Origin: Cycas panzhihuaensis
Taxonomy: Eukaryota > Cycadophyta
Reading direction: 5' to 3'
Length of the DNA stretch: 64,000 nucleotides
Assembly: GCA_023213395.1 (NCBI GenBank)
Contig: CM041465.1
Span: forward strand, 184,333,741 to 184,397,740
Part shown: positions 1 through 11,806 of the stretch, one piece after another
How the letters are laid out: the number at the start of each line of letters is the position of its first letter
Numbering within the stretch: the stretch's first letter is position 1
The notes under the pieces: generated by a model
Told to the model about the DNA's origin: nothing
The model's database searches: none
The model's input: the letters and a program-made list of their open reading frames with translations, nothing else
Translations under genes and position numbers: made by a program

Positions 1-106
1 CTCATGTTTTATCTTGTGTTAGTTTTGTTGTTAGTCAATAATACTAAGTGTCATGATATCTTTAGTATTCAATTTTTGTGGTCTTGACATTAAACATTAA
101 GAGGAG

Positions 107-521
107 TGTTAGAAGATAATGTTTAATGTATAAATATTTAATGTACTTAGGTGTAAGTTATATCTTAGAGTTATTAATATGATAGTCCTAAGTATTATAT
201 AAAAGTCTATAGGTCCATATATTATAATGTTGTTAAGTGAGTAGTTAAAAGGTCATTGGTCAGTTAATAGGTGAAAAGTTATTAGGTATATTAAAGGTCA
301 ATTGTCCCACATGTAACTCACCTCATCTCATATGTTCCCATCTATGATGTATAAATAGGTGAGTGAGGTAGAGTAGTATCATCAAGTCATTATGGAGACT
401 CATATTAAGTCTATGGTGTAGTAGTATCATCTTTGATTTAAGTTAATATAGTTTATATTTTATTCATTGATCTTATTGATTAGTGTTGATGTTAAATGCC
501 CCCCATGTTAAAAGTTTAACA
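107..521 (+). repeat. Probable solo-looking or 3' copia-type LTR at the window edge
   Basis: The stretch starts TGTTAGA and ends TTTAACA, an imperfect TG...CA inverted end. It is preceded by a purine run (AAGAGGAG, 99-106) that could be the polypurine tract of an element whose body lies left of the window. A TATA-like box (TATAAATAG, about 350-358) fits an LTR promoter. No partner LTR is in the window and no target duplication is seen, so the boundaries are inferred from end motifs only. Confidence 0.4.
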
Positions 522-596
522 CATAAAAGATTCCAATGCTAGTGATATTAACACTAGTATAAGTGTTCAAACATGAAATAAGCTTAATTTTTCCTT

Positions 597-2092
597 AATA
601 TCTAATGTTCTAAATATTGATGAACTAGAGTCATTTACATAAGCTAAGGATGTACCCCACTAGTAGACAATTATGTAAGAGGAGTATAAATCTAGTCTAA
701 GGAATGATATGAGGGATCTTATTAAGCTTCATTCAAGGAAGAAAGTTATTGGTTACAGAAGGGTGTATAAGGTGAAGTATCGATCTAATGGTGACATTGG
801 CTAATATAAGGCTCAACTTATGGCTAAAGGATATGTGCAAATCAAACTTATAGACTTTGATGAGACCTTTGCATTTACAACTTAAATGACTATTATTTGA
901 ATGCCTATTACTCTTACATATTATTTTGGTTGGGAGCTTTATCAAATAAATGTTAAGGGCACTTTTTTTTATGGAATTCTAGATGAGAAGGTTCTTACAC
1001 AACAACTTGAAGGCTTTATGCAAGTTGGTAAAGAGCATTTTATATGTAGCCTAAAGAAAGCCTCATATGGGCTTAAGTAATTATTAAGGTCATGACATTT
1101 ATTTATTAATAAATACTTCATCTCTTCTAGATTCACTAGGTGTGAATTAGACCATAACTTGTATATTAAAAATAAGGATGGTGAGATACTTATTATAATT
1201 CTCTGTGTAGATGATGTTATTATCATTGGTAGCATCACATTATAGATCAACTATCTCAAAAAATATTTGTTTGAAGTTTTTGAGATATTTGGACTTAGTA
1301 TTCCATATTACTATCTTGGTATGGAGTTTTGGTAGAATGATGACATCTTTATAGTTTATTAAGATGTTTTTATATGGAGTATTTTATGTCAATGGCCATC
1401 TCATAGAAATTGATTTCCAATTAACTAAGGAGGTGGATAATAGGACTATTAATGGTACTTTGTATAGGTAGTTAGTGGATAGCCTCATTTTCCTCATTAA
1501 TACTAGGCCAAAATTAATTATATTATTGGTGTTATAGCTTACTTTATGAGTTCTCCATCTATCTCTCATTGGAAGGTAACAAAGTACATACTAAGGTATG
1601 TCAAGGGTACTAATGGATTTAGACTTTTATTTTATAGAGTTGATGAGTTTAAAGTGCATGGCTATACTAATTGAGATTGCATTAGAGATGTTGATGACTA
1701 TATATCTACTTTAGGACATGCATTTACATCTAGTTCTAGTGTGATTTCTTGGTGTAGTAAGAAGAAGGCAATTATTTATTATAGTTGTAACTACTTGTGA
1801 GGCAATTTAGTTGAAGAGACTACATGGACACTTCGAGCTTTTGTAGGATGATCCTACATTACTATTTTATGACTATTAGTATCAATCTAATTGTTAAAGA
1901 ACCCTATCTTTCAAAGAAAGTCAAAGTATATAAAATTACATCATCATTTTATTTAGGATTAAATGTAGAGTAGAGCAGTTCAGTTAGTATATTACCCAAT
2001 TGAGAATAAACTTGTTGATATTCTTACTAAGACTTTAAATTATGAGAGATTTGAGAGGCTCAAGAGGCTCTTATTTATAATTGATAATGAAT
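597..2092 (+). pseudogene. Decayed Ty1-copia pol: reverse transcriptase and RNase H (copia-0)
   Basis: Read across frames on the plus strand, the stretch shows the copia reverse-transcriptase start (KVIGYRRVYKVKYRSNG, about 740-790), the block around YKAQLMAKGYVQ, then WELYQINVKGTFFYG and SLKKASYGLK (about 930-1080). The catalytic box survives as CVDD where copia usually has YVDD (about 1200-1215). RNase H traces follow, and the end of pol is marked by a TKTLNYERFERLK-like tail at about 2027-2065. Many stops are present; the codon after YGLK is TAA where the family has Gln. Gag, protease and integrase are not seen upstream, so this is a 5'-truncated relic. A purine run (about 2102-2109) leads into its 3' LTR. 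Confidence 0.75.
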
Positions 2093-2116
2093 TACATATT
2101 ATGAGGGGGTATTAAA

Positions 2117-2317
2117 TGTAAAACTCTCATTGGATATACTTGTCATTAATGAGGGAAAATCCTATATAAATATAATATAATTTACATGAGTCTTGGACAG
2201 GGCTGAATGCATATGTACCACTTATCATAGGAAAAGTGAAGAGAGAATGATACATAACCCTCATAAAAATATATTAGAGAAGTACTATAATTCTTAGATA
2301 AAATATTACTTTTAACA
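2117..2317 (-). repeat. 3' LTR of copia-2
   Basis: This is the direct partner of 7146-7346, with identical TG...CA ends and about 87% identity by eye. A purine-rich tract on the element strand (complement of CCCTCTCTT, 2318-2326) adjoins it and is the expected plus-strand primer. Confidence 0.88.
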
Positions 2318-2334
2318 CCCTCTCTTAATGTTTT

Positions 2335-3810
2335 ATCTATTTTATTCCAAGTTTGTCTCTAAAGAATTAGAACTCGTCTTTATTTAGTGGTTTTGTAAAT
2401 ATGTCAGTAATTTACTCATCTAATGTGTAATGTAGCAACTTGGCCTCCTTCTCTTTGAACCTTTTCTCTTATGAAATGATGATAAACTTCTATATGCTTT
2501 GTTCTGGTATGAAGAATAGGATTTTTTGTCATCTTAATTATGCTTAGATTGTCATAAAACAGAATGGTAGGACTCTTGTATTCTTCACCCAAATCTTTTA
2601 ATAATTATTTAATCTGAACACCTTCATAAGTTACACTTATTACTAATTTATATTTAGATTCAATGGAGGATAAAGTAGTTATGGGTTATTTTTGGTTGCT
2701 TTAAGATATTACTACTGATCCCAAAGAGAAATAGTATCCTGTAGTTGACTTTCTATTTATTCTATCTCTTGCCTAATCTAAGTTACTATAACCTGTCAAT
2801 TGTATAGTATCAACTCTTATATAATTCAAACCTAGATCGATTGTTCCTTTTAAATATCTGAGTATTCCTTTTACTGCATTTCAATGTTATATCTTTGGTT
2901 CTTATATTTGTCTAAAAATTACTTTAGCTAAATAAGATATGTTGGGTCTTGTAGCAGTGAGATATATCAGACTTCCAACTAGTTAATTGTATATGGTTAC
3001 ATTTACTACCTAACTATTTGTATTATGATTTAACACATAACCTATTTCCATTGGTGTGGCATAACTGCTGCAATTTTTCATGTTAAAATTTTCCAACATA
3101 TTCCTAATATATTTGGATTGAGACAAGATGATAAAATCTTTCAATTGATTTACGTCAATTCCAATATAATAATATAACATTTTAAGATCGATCATGTTAA
3201 AAACGTTTTTTAACTGGTTTTTTGTAGATGCAATTGAGCCTATATTATTTCCTATGAGGAGTATATCATCTACATACACTATTATTATGGTTATTAGACC
3301 CTTATTAAATTTCACATATAGACTGAGATTAGACTTATATTTGTGGAAGTTATTGTGAATAAGGTATTTATCTAACATTACATACCATGCTCTTAGAGCT
3401 TATTTAAGCTCATATAACCCTTTCTTTAACCTACATACTAGATTTTCTTATCTTGATTTCATATAGCCTTCAAGTTGATGTATATATACTTCCTCTTTTA
3501 GATCTCCATTTAAGTAAGCACTCTTCATATCAAGTTTAAAAAAATTTCAATTATGTTGAGTAGCTAAAGTAATTATAGTTCTCATAGTATTTAATTTGGC
3601 TATTAGTGAAAACATTTCTTCATAATCTATACCTATAATTGAAGTGTATCCTTTGACAACTAACCTTACTTTATATTTCTTAAATTTTCCTTTGGATTTT
3701 TCTTTTACCTTGTATACCCATTTGTAATTAACTATGGGTTTATTTGTAGGAGGTTCAACTAGCTCCCAGGTTTCTTTATTTGAAATTATTATTATTTCAA
3801 CATTCATTAT
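2335..3810 (-). pseudogene. copia-2 reverse transcriptase and RNase H remnant
   Basis: At 3807-3547 the minus strand encodes the reverse-transcriptase start (KETWELVEPPTNKPIVNYKW... YKVRLVVKGYTSIIGIDYEEMFS). At 3378-3010 it encodes the catalytic part with an intact YVDDILLIGN box and the block YYYIGIDVNQLKDFIILSQSKY. The two pieces are separated by a stretch with stops near 3380-3540. RNase H follows to about 2335 and ends before the polypurine tract. The YVDD box is intact, but the gene is not. Confidence 0.8.
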
Positions 3811-4099
3811 TGTTTTCTATTTAGAATATTGGCTTACCTCCTCATATATATCAGGTTCAACAAAATAAGCTCGTGCTTGATATTTTTGAGATCTTGTCCT
3901 GTGCTGAAAAATATTTCCTTTTATTTTCTCAATTATTTTAAGATACTATTTTGGTATCTTCTTAGATGTATGTTCCTTAGATATAATCCTTTGCTCTCCT
4001 TCTTTTATAGTACTTTCTTTGATAAAAGGACTAATCTGACTACTACTTAAAGATATTACTTTAAAATTTTCACTAATTAATTCAATATTTTCTGAAGTG

Positions 4100-5470
4100 A
4101 TTTTAGAGTCTTCATCTGAAGCAGTTGATATATACTTAATAGATGTTTCTGATATTGTTTCTATCTCTTGACACATTCTCTGATTGTTTTCAAGGCTTTC
4201 ATCAAAGACTACATCTCAACTAGCATAGACCTATTGGCTTTTGGATCTATGCATATGTAAGCCTTTAATCTATTGCTATATCCTATCGTTATACATTTTA
4301 TACTTTTTCCATCAAGTTTAGTTTGTTTTTTATCTGGAATATGAACATAAGCCTTATAACTAAAAACTTTCAGGTTACTTAGTCCAGACTTCTTCTAGTG
4401 TGACTTTATACAAAGCTTGTATTGGACTCCTATTTATTAGATATATTGTAATATTGACAACTTCTTCCCATTATGCTTTAGTAACTTGCCTATCTTGAAT
4501 CATACACCAAGCCATTTCCAGTATTCTACTACATTTAATTATGGTGAGTAATGTATAGTTACTTATCTATGTATTCCATGGTTTTTTAGAAAAGATAGAA
4601 TTCTTTTAACATGTGTTCATCTCTACTATCAAAGCAAATGTCTTTGAATTTATTGTTACTTTTTAATTCAACTTTTGCTTTAAATTTCTTAAAGTAATCA
4701 TATGTTTTTAATTTTCTAAACAAAAAATATATCTAAGTTTTTATAGAAAAATCATTAATAAAAGTAAGAAAATACCAAGCTCTATTCAAAGAACTTAGTG
4801 TAATAGGACCATAGAGATTTGTATGAACTAATTATAGTTTGTTTTGTGTTGACCATGTGCTTCTTAAGAATGGAGCTCTATGTTGTTTTCTCATCATGTA
4901 AGTTTTATATATAAAAGAATTAAAAGACATATTCAGTAGTCCATCCACCATGTTAGATAATTCTAACTTATTATTTGAGACATGTCATACTTTAAATGAT
5001 AAATTTCATTATCATTATAACTTGAAATAAAATGAGAGTTTACTTTAGATTTAGACATAAGAGGACCTCCTTAAGGCAAAACAAGTTTAAAGAGCAACTT
5101 AGACAGATTATTGCTCTCTATCCCTTATGAAATTACAACATTATTTCTCTTCATATTTAGAATGAATAATGTCTATTTTCATCAAATATAGTCCTTAATT
5201 TCTCTCCTTAACTAGGATATTTACAATAGATTCTTTTTCATTCCTGGAATAAAAAGAACATTTCTAATTCTTTGTATCTATCCATCAATTTTAGTAATAA
5301 TTATTCTAATTCCATGTATATGAAGAGGATCATTATTGCCTAATTCAATAGATCTATTAGATGGATATGGTTTCAAGGTTTCAAACCATTTTCTCTTCCC
5401 TTATCATATGATTAGATTCTCTTAAATCAACATGCCAATCATTTATTACTTTAGAGCTGGTGGCAAGAGC
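4100..5470 (-). pseudogene. copia-2 protease and integrase remnant
   Basis: Near 5450-5390 the minus strand reads DWHVDLRESNHM, corresponding to the copia protease box W.LDSGASNHM with the active-site DSG replaced by DLR. Further on, about 4960-4480, the integrase zinc/core region is visible: HRAPF, then LVHTNLYGPITLSSLNRAWYFLTFINDFS. The usual catalytic Asp of LVHTD is Asn here. Several stops interrupt the frame. The order protease, integrase, reverse transcriptase is diagnostic for copia. Confidence 0.65.
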
Positions 5471-5479
5471 AACCACAAA

Positions 5480-6460
5480 GGTTATTTCTACTTCATCTTC
5501 TACTATATCCTACTGCTTACTGTAATGACTTGCTACCTACTTCCCTCTCTGGATTTCTGTATGTGTTTATGGGAATTGATGGAGAAAATGTCTAGATTAT
5601 CTGTAATGATAACATGCATCAAACACACGATAGTTACTTAAAAAATGACTAGGTCTTCTATAATTAGAGCAAACTCTAGAGTCTCTTAGAGGTATCAACC
5701 TTGCTCAATCTCTTCCTTCTAACAAATATCCTTTGGCACCTATTGGAGGTATTCTACCATGTTCATGAAAAGCAAGTTATCCATATCCTTTGTTATCCAA
5801 GTTGAATTTGGATACAAAAGCTTCTTTAATTTCTACATCTTCTTTATATCTTTTGTTCTTGGTTTAGCATATGCCCTGTTAAAGCTTCAAAGGTTATGTT
5901 AGCAATTTTACCTCCTCGTATTAGCATATTGGCCATGTTATTAAATGATTTGGACAATTTATTTAATACCAAATGAATAAGTCCTATGTTTGTAATTTTA
6001 TCTCCATATGAAATAAGATTATTTTCTATATTATTAACTCTTGTAACAAAGTTAGGAATAAGCTGATTTTCTCTTATTCTAAGTTTGTATAGTTCTTCCC
6101 TTAGAGAAATTATCCTTATCTCATTCCTTTGATTAAACAAGGATATTACTACCTTCTAAATTTTTAAAGAAGCCCCTATACCATCCGCATAGGATAAAAG
6201 GGAGTTTGAAATTGAGTGTTTGAGTATGGCAATAGTTATATTATCCCTCTCTTCCTAACTTATTAAATCGATGATATTAGAGGGGTTTATCTCTTTTCCT
6301 ATTGTAATTTTCCATGCATTTTTTACTATAAGAAGTCCTATTTGAATTTTCTAGATGTTAAAATTTATCTCTATAAGTTTATCTACTTTATTAAGGGCAA
6401 CTATAGATGAGGCTATTTTAGATTTGTAAAATTAAATAAAAGTAAACCCTAAGATTATGA
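5480..6460 (-). pseudogene. copia-2 gag remnant
   Basis: An open stretch at 6140-5844 (MFNQRNEIRIISLREELYKL...) matches the helical capsid part of copia gag, with FVTRVNNIENNLISYGDKI typical of the UBN2-type domain. Upstream codons back to about 6450 continue it with stops. A nucleocapsid knuckle near 5660 reads CSNY....H....Y, where CX2CX4HX4C is expected: two of the three cysteines are now tyrosine (TGT to TAT on the coding strand). The gene cannot encode a full gag. Confidence 0.65.
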
Positions 6461-7133
6461 TGTTTGTCTGTACAGCTATATGATGTATGAAAATATATAA
6501 AAATTTATAGGTGTACAGATTTTAGAAAATAAGGGTGTAAAATGTAGCCCTTAAAATATAGATTCTAATTCTAAAATATTAAAAAAAAAATCTTTTCTTA
6601 GTTGATCAAAATCTAGGTCAAAATCTTGAATTTGTAATTAGGGTCTTTTAGGAAAAATACTTAGAACTTTTAAAATATTTATTAAACAACTTCAAAATTG
6701 ATATCAAAAGATTTATCTTAGAGAGAGGAAGACTTCAAGATAGGTTTTACCCAAAAAGTCTAAGTTGATTAGGAGAATTCTATAATCTTCTTTCAAAACT
6801 TGTGCCCACTAAAAATAGGTTAAAACTGCCCTAAATCTTTTAAATTTTGAATCAAACATTTAGAGAAAGATGACAGACTCTTCAAGACATCCTCATAGGT
6901 GAAATTTCATCATATTATGAGTACTTAAAAAAATTAGTTTGTATGGTCAATATAGTCTGTACTCTATTCATACTTTAAGCAATTAATAGTTGCTTCGCTA
7001 CTTGAACACTGACAAAAGACTTCTTTAAGCTTTCTCAAAGAAAACTTCTTTAGATTCACTTAAAAACCCTAAAAAATTAAATTAAACTCTTCTTTTTGGA
7101 TCCTTATTACTCTTGTCTTAATAAGGAAACCTT

Positions 7134-7145
7134 ACTCTAATACCA
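7134..7145 (-). promoter_or_regulatory. Primer binding site of copia-2 (initiator Met tRNA)
   Basis: On the minus strand this reads TGGTATTAGAGT, two changes from the plant initiator-Met primer site TGGTATCAGAGC. It sits directly against the 5' LTR, as copia elements require. Confidence 0.75.
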
Positions 7146-7346
7146 TGTAAAACTTTGAATGGATATACTTATCATTAATAAGGGAGAACCCTCTATAAAT
7201 ATAACATAATTTTCATGAGCCTTCGATAGGGTTGAATGCATGTGCACCACTTATCACAAGCAAAGTGAAGAAGGAATGACACATAACCCTCATAAAAATA
7301 CATTAGAGAAGTATTATAATGCCTAGATAAAATATTACTCTTAACA
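7146..7346 (-). repeat. 5' LTR of copia-2
   Basis: This is the direct partner of 2117-2317. The reverse-complement primer site touches its inner end, and target duplication TTAAA touches its outer end at 7347-7351. Confidence 0.88.
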
Positions 7347-7351
7347 TTAAA

Positions 7352-7684
7352 AATAATGTGTGCTTTATATTCTTTTTCTTGAGTCGATAAATGTGCCACA
7401 TTAAGAAGATTCTCTCAAGAGTTGTATTTCTATTCTTCTCTCACAGATACAAGAGTATGCATGAGGTGCACTGTGTTGTTTGCTTTACAACTTTTAAATA
7501 TTTATTCTTTACTCCACACTCTTATTAAAATGAGGAGTGGTCTTACCCTCATAAGTTAATCAAATTGATTAATTGAGGCATCGCGAGTAGATTGAGCCAT
7601 TATATTATTTGTGATGTAAATATTATTTCTTATAATCCTTGTACAATTTTTCTTGTGTCATTACTCTCATTTCATTGTTGAAAC
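7352..7684 (+). repeat. Main part of the copia-0 3' LTR, split by two insertions
   Basis: The copia-0 LTR begins at 2110 (TATTAAA, probably from TGTTAAA), is interrupted after 7 bp by copia-2, and resumes here. Its last 28 bases are at 14413-14440. If the two inserts and one copy of each target duplication are removed, about 368 bp with a TG-like start and an ...TCTGACA end are left. Composition and the end motif fit a copia LTR; the partner 5' LTR is not in the window. Confidence 0.55.
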
Positions 7685-8739
7685 TGATCCAGGAGGATCT
7701 ACCATATGTTTACAGGATGCGGAAAATGCTAGGCATTAGCATAACTAAAAGAGATATGGCCAAATGGTATCAAAATTCTATGAAATTTTGTTTAAAGGGA
7801 TAAGACACATCTCACTAGATGTGTACAAAAGGTGGGGTTCAGAAAATATCATTTGATTAGAGTTCAAGCCTTGTCTTTGCATAAAAATTAATCCCACAGT
7901 TAGTAGAAAAAAAATAGAAAATGTATATTTTGATTATATGAATAGAAACATGGCCAAATGACATCCAACTGAGCTAAAATTTTGAGGAAGCGGAGGAGAC
8001 ATACGTTCCGATATGTGTACAAAATTTGAGCTGAATTGGAGTCCGTTAAGGTCAGTTACAAGCTGCAACTTTTATGAATTGTATGAAGGCCACTTGGACA
8101 GCAGAAAAACAACAAATACATATTATTAATAAATGAATAAAAATGCCGTCAAATGAAATCCAAATGAGCTAAAAATTTGAGGACGATGAGGGGACATACG
8201 TTCCTATACGTGTACCAAATTTGAGCCAAATTGGAGTACGTTAAGATCTATTACAAACTGTAACTTTTTAAGAATTGTATGAAGGCCACTTGGACAACAT
8301 GCATTCTGGTGGTTAGTGGTTATACTTGCATGATTGCCACTTGTTAAACATGCAATTCAGGTTTCTTTCTATAAATTGAGCCCTTCTACAGGTTGGAGAG
8401 GTGGTTCTTGGAGACTTGACTTGGGAAGCATCCTTGGAGAAGCATTTGGAGGGTTGGAGTCCCCCTTATGGTATAATTGTAACATTTATTCCTTGTAATT
8501 TTACCATTCTTTTGCTAGTTGATTTCTCCACCATTAAATGGAGATTTTCATGGTTTAATAAAAGTATTACTCCTCATACTTTTGGATCAATTCCAAGAAT
8601 AAATTATTTGGTATAGAATTTTCCTTTCATGGGCTCATTGTTGTTTTGATGTTATTGAGATTTCTACACTAACTCCCAGGATCTCAAGGAGAAAAGGTTG
8701 ATAATTGACTTCTTCACCAACTAAGCTCTTTTGGGATCA
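7685..8739 (+). repeat. 5' LTR of gypsy-1, with internal tandem repeats
   Basis: This 1,055-bp LTR has ends TGATCC/GGATCA. Inside, 7925-8110 and 8125-8300 are two imperfect copies of a segment of about 180 bp that ends in a shared block (AATTGTATGAAGGCCACTTG). A TATA-like TATAAATTGAG occurs at about 8371-8381, just before a run that would be the RNA start. Confidence 0.95.
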
Positions 8740-8744
8740 TATTT

Positions 8745-8757
8745 TGGTATCAGAGCC
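8745..8757 (+). promoter_or_regulatory. Primer binding site of gypsy-1
   Basis: TGGTATCAGAGCC is an exact match to the plant initiator-Met tRNA 3' end complement. It begins 5 bp after the end of the 5' LTR. Confidence 0.92.
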
Positions 8758-8782
8758 TCTGATCTTTGTTGTAGGGACTTGA

Positions 8783-10005
8783 ATGGTACAAACAAGGAAA
8801 GGATACAAAGAGAAATGTGAAGACTTTCTTGTGTTGCAATCACCAAGAAGACAAAGAAAGAATCCAAGCACCATGGTGAAAAGAAGATGGAGAAATTAGA
8901 TTTGAAAGGCTTGAGAAGAACGTCGAAGCCTTGATGCAAATGATGACCCACCTTCTACCTCTAGTCAAAGGAAAAGGCAAAGAGAAGGAATTTGAAGGAG
9001 GATCCACATATGACCACGACCATGAAGAGGAAGAGGAGGAGATCTTAAAGCACTCTTTTGAAGAAAGCAAGGGTACTTCATCTCATCAACCCTTCAAGGT
9101 GGAGGCAAAGTTGGATATTCCAACTTATGATGGAGAGGTAAATGCTGAAAAGTTGGACCATTGGTTGGATCAACTTGAAACCTACTTCACAATCTATGCT
9201 TATAGTAATGCTCAAAAGCTTTCATTTGCTAGGCTCAAGTTGTGTAAACATGCATTGACATGGTGGAATGCATATTTAAAGACTCATGATGTATCTTCTT
9301 TTTCATGGAGGGATTTTAAGAAAATAATAAAGAAGCAATTCTACCCCATAGGTCATGAGGAAGACCAATGGGTCACTTGGCAATATTTACGCCAAGGGAG
9401 AGGTGTAAGTATCCAAGACTATATTTCTTTATTTTTTAGGCATGGCATGCTACTTGGTATTAATATGGATGAACATGTCACTCTTATGAAATTCATTGGA
9501 GGATTACATGAATACATAAGGAAGGAACTAAGGCTTTTTAAGGTTCAATCCATTGGAGAAGCAAGTAGGATGGCTATGGCAATAGAAAGTAAAAGTAAGA
9601 AATCTACATTCATGTCTAAAGATTCTACTTTTACTTCTAATAAGTATGAAAAGAATCCTAAATGGCACTCATCAAAAAGGCAAGAAGGAAAGAAGAAAAG
9701 AACTAATTTTGTTAAAAGTTCTAACTATTGTGAGCATTGTGATATTAGTGGTCATATTACAGCAAAGTGTTGGAAGTTGCATCCAAAACTAAAGCCAAAG
9801 CATATCAAGGATATGGAATTAAGAAAGAAGGAAAAAGGGAAAGCACTACTTTCTGAGGTGGAGATTCAAAGTGAAGGAGAAGAAGAGAAGGTCACTCTAC
9901 TTACAAATTATGAAGATGATGCTACAAGGAAGGAACTATTTCACTTGAAGCTTCAAGTGGGAAATAGTATGATTGGTGCCATTATAGATCCGAAGCCAAA
10001 AGAAT
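8783..10005 (+). pseudogene. gypsy-1 gag (frameshifted near its start)
   Basis: The likely start is the ATG at 8783 (MVQTRKGYK, a common plant gypsy gag beginning). A frameshift near 8885 moves the reading into the long open frame at 8931-10088. That frame carries a retrotransposon gag domain (WWNAYLKTHDVSSFSWRDFK..., about residues 110-215) and an intact CCHC knuckle CEHCDISGHITAKC (about residues 263-276), followed by a Lys/Glu-rich tail. The protein packages genomic RNA in the virus-like particle. The open frame runs past the protease active site in the wrong frame, so its last 30 or so codons are not native sequence. Confidence 0.85.
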
Positions 10006-10404
10006 TTGATCTCAGAAAGTTTGGTAAAGAGCATTGGTTTGGTAACTACTCCTCACCCTCACCCATATCCTCTTGGTTGGATCCATAAAGATGTGGAAAT
10101 GCAAATATCAAAGCAATGTACACTTAAATTTTCCATCACTAATGATTTTGTTGATGAGGTAATATGTGATGTGGTGCCACTGGATGTATGCCATGTTGTG
10201 CTTGGAAGTCCCTACTTGTGGGATCGAGATGCACTCTTCTATCGAAGGGAGAGAAAGTATCGATTGATGAAGGATAACAAGGGCTTCATCATAAAGGCCA
10301 CAAAGAAGCACTTGGATAAAATAGCATTAATTTCAGCTACTCAAGCAAAAGGGATGATCAATGCATGTGGTAAATTTGTCATCTTAATGGTAAGGAGAAA
10401 ATAA
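9900..10404 (+). pseudogene. gypsy-1 aspartic protease, broken at the active site
   Basis: The pepsin-like retroviral protease begins about 9940 (LQVGNSMIGAIIDP), but the codons after the active-site Asp are disrupted by a small deletion near 9990. The rest of the domain continues in another frame at 10006-10404, including the second conserved block VCHVVLGSPYLWDRDALF. A TAA at 10402-10404 stops the frame before reverse transcriptase. Cleavage of gag-pol cannot occur from this copy. Confidence 0.75.
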
Positions 10405-11269
10405 GAGCCAAGAGATGAAGAAGGTCCTTCTACTCACACTCTTCTTATATCACCTAAACAAATGCAACAAATTGAGGAGTTAAAGACAAGGTATGATATT
10501 CTATTTCAACATGTTGATGGGCTTCCACCAAAGAGAAAGATAGAGCATGAAATCACTCTTGTAGGAGATGCACCATTACCTAATGTTGCTTTGTATAGGC
10601 ACTCCATTGTAGAAAATAATGAGATAAAGAGGCAAGTTGAGGAGTTGCTTGATTAAGGGGTCATAAGACCTTCATGTTCACCTTGTAGGTCATCAATTGT
10701 CTTGGTGCCTAAGAAGGATGGAGGATGGAGAATGTGTATAGATTTTCGTGCTTTGAATAAAATTACAATTAAAAATCGCTACCCTTTGCATCGTATAGAT
10801 GACTTGCTTGATCAAATTCAGCATGCTTGTTATTTCACTAAATTGGATTTAAAAAGTGGTTATCACCAAGTTAGGGTCAAGGAGGAGGACACATGGAAGA
10901 CGGCCTTCAAAACAAAGCAAGGACTCTTTGAATGGATGGTTATGCCTTTCGGATTGTGTAATGCTCCTGCAACATTCATGAGGCTAATGAATGAAATATT
11001 AAGGCCTTACTTAGATAATTTTGTTGTTGTCTATCTTGATGACATTTTGATTTTCAAAGAACACATGGGAGGAACATTTGCGGCACATAGAAGAAGTTTT
11101 AAAGACTATGGCTAAGCATCATTTGAAGCTTAATGTGAAGAAGTGTGAATTTGGCAAGGAGAACTTGATCTTCTTAGGCTTTGTGGTTGGAGGAGGAAAG
11201 TTGAGCATTGATCCACTCAAGACTCAAGCCATCCTCAAATGGCCTAGGCCAACAAACATCATGAGGTGA
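10405..11269 (+). pseudogene. gypsy-1 reverse transcriptase
   Basis: In frame with the second part of protease, the linker and fingers run 10462-10656 (HVDGLPPKRKIEHEI...). They stop at an in-frame TAA in the LLD*GVIRPS block and resume through [30 protein letters not shown] and [12 protein letters not shown] to an intact YLDD box (11032-11043). A frameshift near 11066 moves the thumb into 11078-11269 (LKLNVKKCEFGKENLIFLGFVV), which ends at TGA. The catalytic residues are present, but at least two stops and one frameshift break the chain. Confidence 0.9.
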
Positions 11270-11806
11270 GAAGTTTTTAGAGCTTGTCAATACTTGAGAA
11301 AGTTCATTCTTCATTTCTCACAGGTTGCAGCACCTCTACATGGATTGACAAAATCTAGTAGAAAGTTTACTTGGGGTTCCAAGGAGGAAGAAGCCTTTCT
11401 TCTTTTAAAGAAGAAAATTTGTGAAGCACCGGTTTTGGCAATGCCAAATTTGCAAAGGCCTTTTGAAGTAGAAGCTGATGCAAGTGGAAATATGATGGGA
11501 ACTGTCCTTATTCAAGATGGGAAGCCTATTGCATACCATTCGGAAGTCTTCACCCCTCAAGTGAAGAACTACCCAACATATGATCGAGAAATGTTCGCAC
11601 TTCATCAAGCATGCAAGCATTGGAGGTCATACTTGCTCGGAAAAGAGGTTGTAGTTCATACCGATCATAAGCCTCTTCAATTTTTACAAACTCAAAGTAA
11701 ATTACAGCAAGTAAGACACATGAAGTGGATGAGTTATTTACAACAATTCAATATTGTAATTAAGTATAAAAGGGATCTAATAACAAAATTGCGATATGTT
11801 ATCTAG
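11270..11806 (+). pseudogene. gypsy-1 RNase H
   Basis: After the TGA at 11267-11269 the same frame stays open to 11806. It contains the tether YLRKFILHFSQVAAPLHGLT and the RNase H core: the first Asp in FEVEADASGNMMGTVL, Glu in YPTYDREMFALHQACKHWR, and Asp in VHTDHKPLQFL. It ends LITKLRYVI, where the family normally continues VADALSR; a frameshift at that point sends the reading into 11796 onward. Confidence 0.88.

Larger units (their letters stand above)
2117..7346 (-). mobile_element. Complete-ended Ty1-copia retrotransposon (copia-2)
   Basis: Two 201-bp direct repeats, 2117-2317 and 7146-7346, bound the element. Each reads TGTAAA...TTAACA on the plus strand, so on the element's own strand the LTR is TGTTAA...TTTACA. 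A perfect 5-bp target duplication TTAAA lies at 2112-2116 and 7347-7351. Inside are a primer site next to the 5' LTR, gag, protease, integrase, reverse transcriptase and RNase H in copia order on the minus strand, and a polypurine tract next to the 3' LTR. The element is 5,230 bp. By hand alignment the LTRs differ at about 27 of 201 positions, so the insertion is old. It landed a few bases into the 3' LTR of copia-0. All genes are broken. Confidence 0.9.

Noticed and set aside
8840-9070. Minus-strand open frames opposite gypsy-1 gag, and likewise 11405-11620 opposite RNase H
   Set aside because: They are shadows of the real plus-strand gag and RNase H and have no motifs of their own.
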